Below are positions 33,517 through 34,624 of a stretch of DNA of 34,624 nucleotides, piece by piece. The stretch spans positions 1 through 34,624 of the forward strand of contig NW_023365705.1 in the NCBI RefSeq assembly GCF_000003815.2, in the 5' to 3' direction. The DNA comes from Branchiostoma floridae. Taxonomy: Eukaryota; Chordata; Leptocardii; Amphioxiformes; Branchiostomatidae. Each line of letters opens with the position of its first letter. Position 1 is the stretch's first letter. The notes below the pieces were generated by a model. It was given only the letters and a program-made list of their open reading frames with translations, ran no database searches and had not been told where the DNA came from. Made by a program: the position numbers and the translations under genes.

Positions 33517-34403
33517 CATTATAAACTGTCCTAGCTGCCCCTGGCTGGCCCCCGGGGTACCTGGGCAACCTCAAGGAGTTCTGCTCAGATGATGTACAGA
33601 GTAAAAATGCATTTGTGCAGATAGTATTATTGCTTTGTGAAAGGAAATTCTTGTTAAAAGAAAAAGGTCATTTAAAAAAAAATACTGTACAAGTTATCTG
33701 AGTCAGACACACGTTTGAACCAAGGCTTCTTGTTTGAACAAACTGAGGGCACCTATACTGAAATATGATATGGTCACATGTGGTCACCTTTCTGTGACCT
33801 CAGATTAATGCCCACTGCCTGGCTAGCATGGCTCAGCCTGTGTCCCGCATGTGGGAGAAAACCACACCTCCCAGTGGGATGGGTCAGTGTAAGGGTCTTT
33901 GTTCTTCAGGGAAGGCTGGTGGTGACTTCTCCCTTTCACAGATTGAAGAAAAAGATACTGCACGAGGAGAGCACCTTGAATAGAATTGTATATAGAATTT
34001 ACCTTTTATCCATCACTTTGGACAAAAATTGAAGGCAACATTGTTTTAACAGATTTCCACAGATATAACTCAAACCCTAAATCAAAGCTGACTTTTAGAT
34101 GGATTCTTAACACCTCATCAAGAAAGAGAGAAAAAAGAAATTTTCCTTTGGAATGATGAACGTTTGCACCTCCTGTGTAATATGTAGCCCTTGCACTTCA
34201 TATTTGTAGCAATTTTCTAGTATTCTTTTTATAATACGTTCCCTAATCTTTAGACTCTACATTATGAAGATTCCCTAAATGTAAGTGGATTAGTCTTTTC
34301 ATGTTTAGCTCTCTTAAACATGTCAGTGTCCAGTCCTACGTATGTTTGCCCTACTTTGTACCAGTTTTACAAATGTTGTGCAGTTGACTTTGACTTGACT
34401 TGT
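33517..34403. other. Intergenic DNA, no gene recognised
   Basis: AT-rich; short ORFs without domain signal. Confidence 0.5.
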
Positions 34404-34405
34404 TA

Positions 34406-34582
34406 GTCTCCAAGCAGACCCAACGGTACCTTAATAGAGATAGTATCAAAGCTGGCAAAGGAGTATAACGTTAGCCGGCCACAGGGAGATAGCCGCCTAA
34501 GGGAGTCAAACGGGTGCCGCTATACAAGTCCCTTGCCAACTTTGATACTATTTCTAAGGCACCGTAGGGTCTGCTTGGAGAC
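34406..34582. mobile_element. 177-bp MITE with ~45-bp terminal inverted repeats
   Basis: Ends GTCTCCAAGCAGACCC and its inverse, followed by paired GATAGTATCAAAGCTGGCAA and TTGCCAACTTTGATACTAT. TA flanks both sides (34404-34405, 34583-34584), and the wider flanks share TTGT, so the TSD is TA (Tc1/mariner style) or longer. No ORF. Confidence 0.8.
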
Positions 34583-34624
34583 TATTGTTATCCAGTGTCC
34601 TGGCCCTTTTTAGCTCCTATGTCT

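Overview
The window looks like nuclear DNA of a cephalochordate (amphioxus, Branchiostoma-like). The reasons are an intron-dense gene with a ROCO/death-domain architecture, a lancelet-type LRR-only receptor, many MITE/SINE families, and scaffold gaps (runs of N). The species call is inference. Nothing bacterial or viral was seen.

Region 1-3.9 kb has no convincing gene. It holds two diverged copies of one ~0.9 kb segment, and a short conserved dyad shared between units. Region 4.0-17.1 kb holds one complete minus-strand gene. I could join 18 coding exons with consistent splice sites and phases from ATG at 16124 to TAG at 4007. This gives 3798 bp and 1265 residues: N-terminal segment, about 8 LRRs, Roc GTPase, COR, a CxxC...CxxC pair, a RHIM-like motif in a low-complexity RGGATTPP-type linker, a death domain and an Asn/Gln/Ser-rich tail. 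A noncoding first exon ends at 16810. Upstream lie a palindromic kappaB-type site and CRE sites. The introns carry a hAT-type MITE, a LINE 3' fragment, simple repeats, a tandem duplication of one exon's acceptor half, and a remnant copy of a Roc exon fragment. One intron uses a GC donor.

Region 17.1-20.7 kb is intergenic: a possible divergent noncoding exon, SINE-like repeats and a tRNA-derived SINE with a clean target-site duplication. Region 20.7-21.9 kb carries the 3' part of a minus-strand LRR receptor gene with a hydrophobic tail; its 5' part lies in a gap. A fragment of its last coding sequence is duplicated just downstream, and the SINE has landed on that fragment's stop codon.

Region 22-27 kb is noncoding as far as I can see. 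It holds diverged tandem duplications, a 21-bp minisatellite, a 417-bp hAT MITE with perfect 8-bp TSDs, a reverse SINE, and a foldback element with ~120-bp inverted arms. Region 27.1-32.5 kb is a giant foldback structure. Two arms of 54-58 bp tandem repeats run in opposite orientation around a gap and are bracketed by ~300-bp inverted unique modules. Region 33-34.6 kb holds small inverted-repeat elements, including a 177-bp MITE.

Functionally, the two real genes fit an innate-immune setting: a cytosolic ROCO/RHIM-like/death-domain signalling protein and a probable extracellular LRR recognition protein. That pairing is inference from domain content only.
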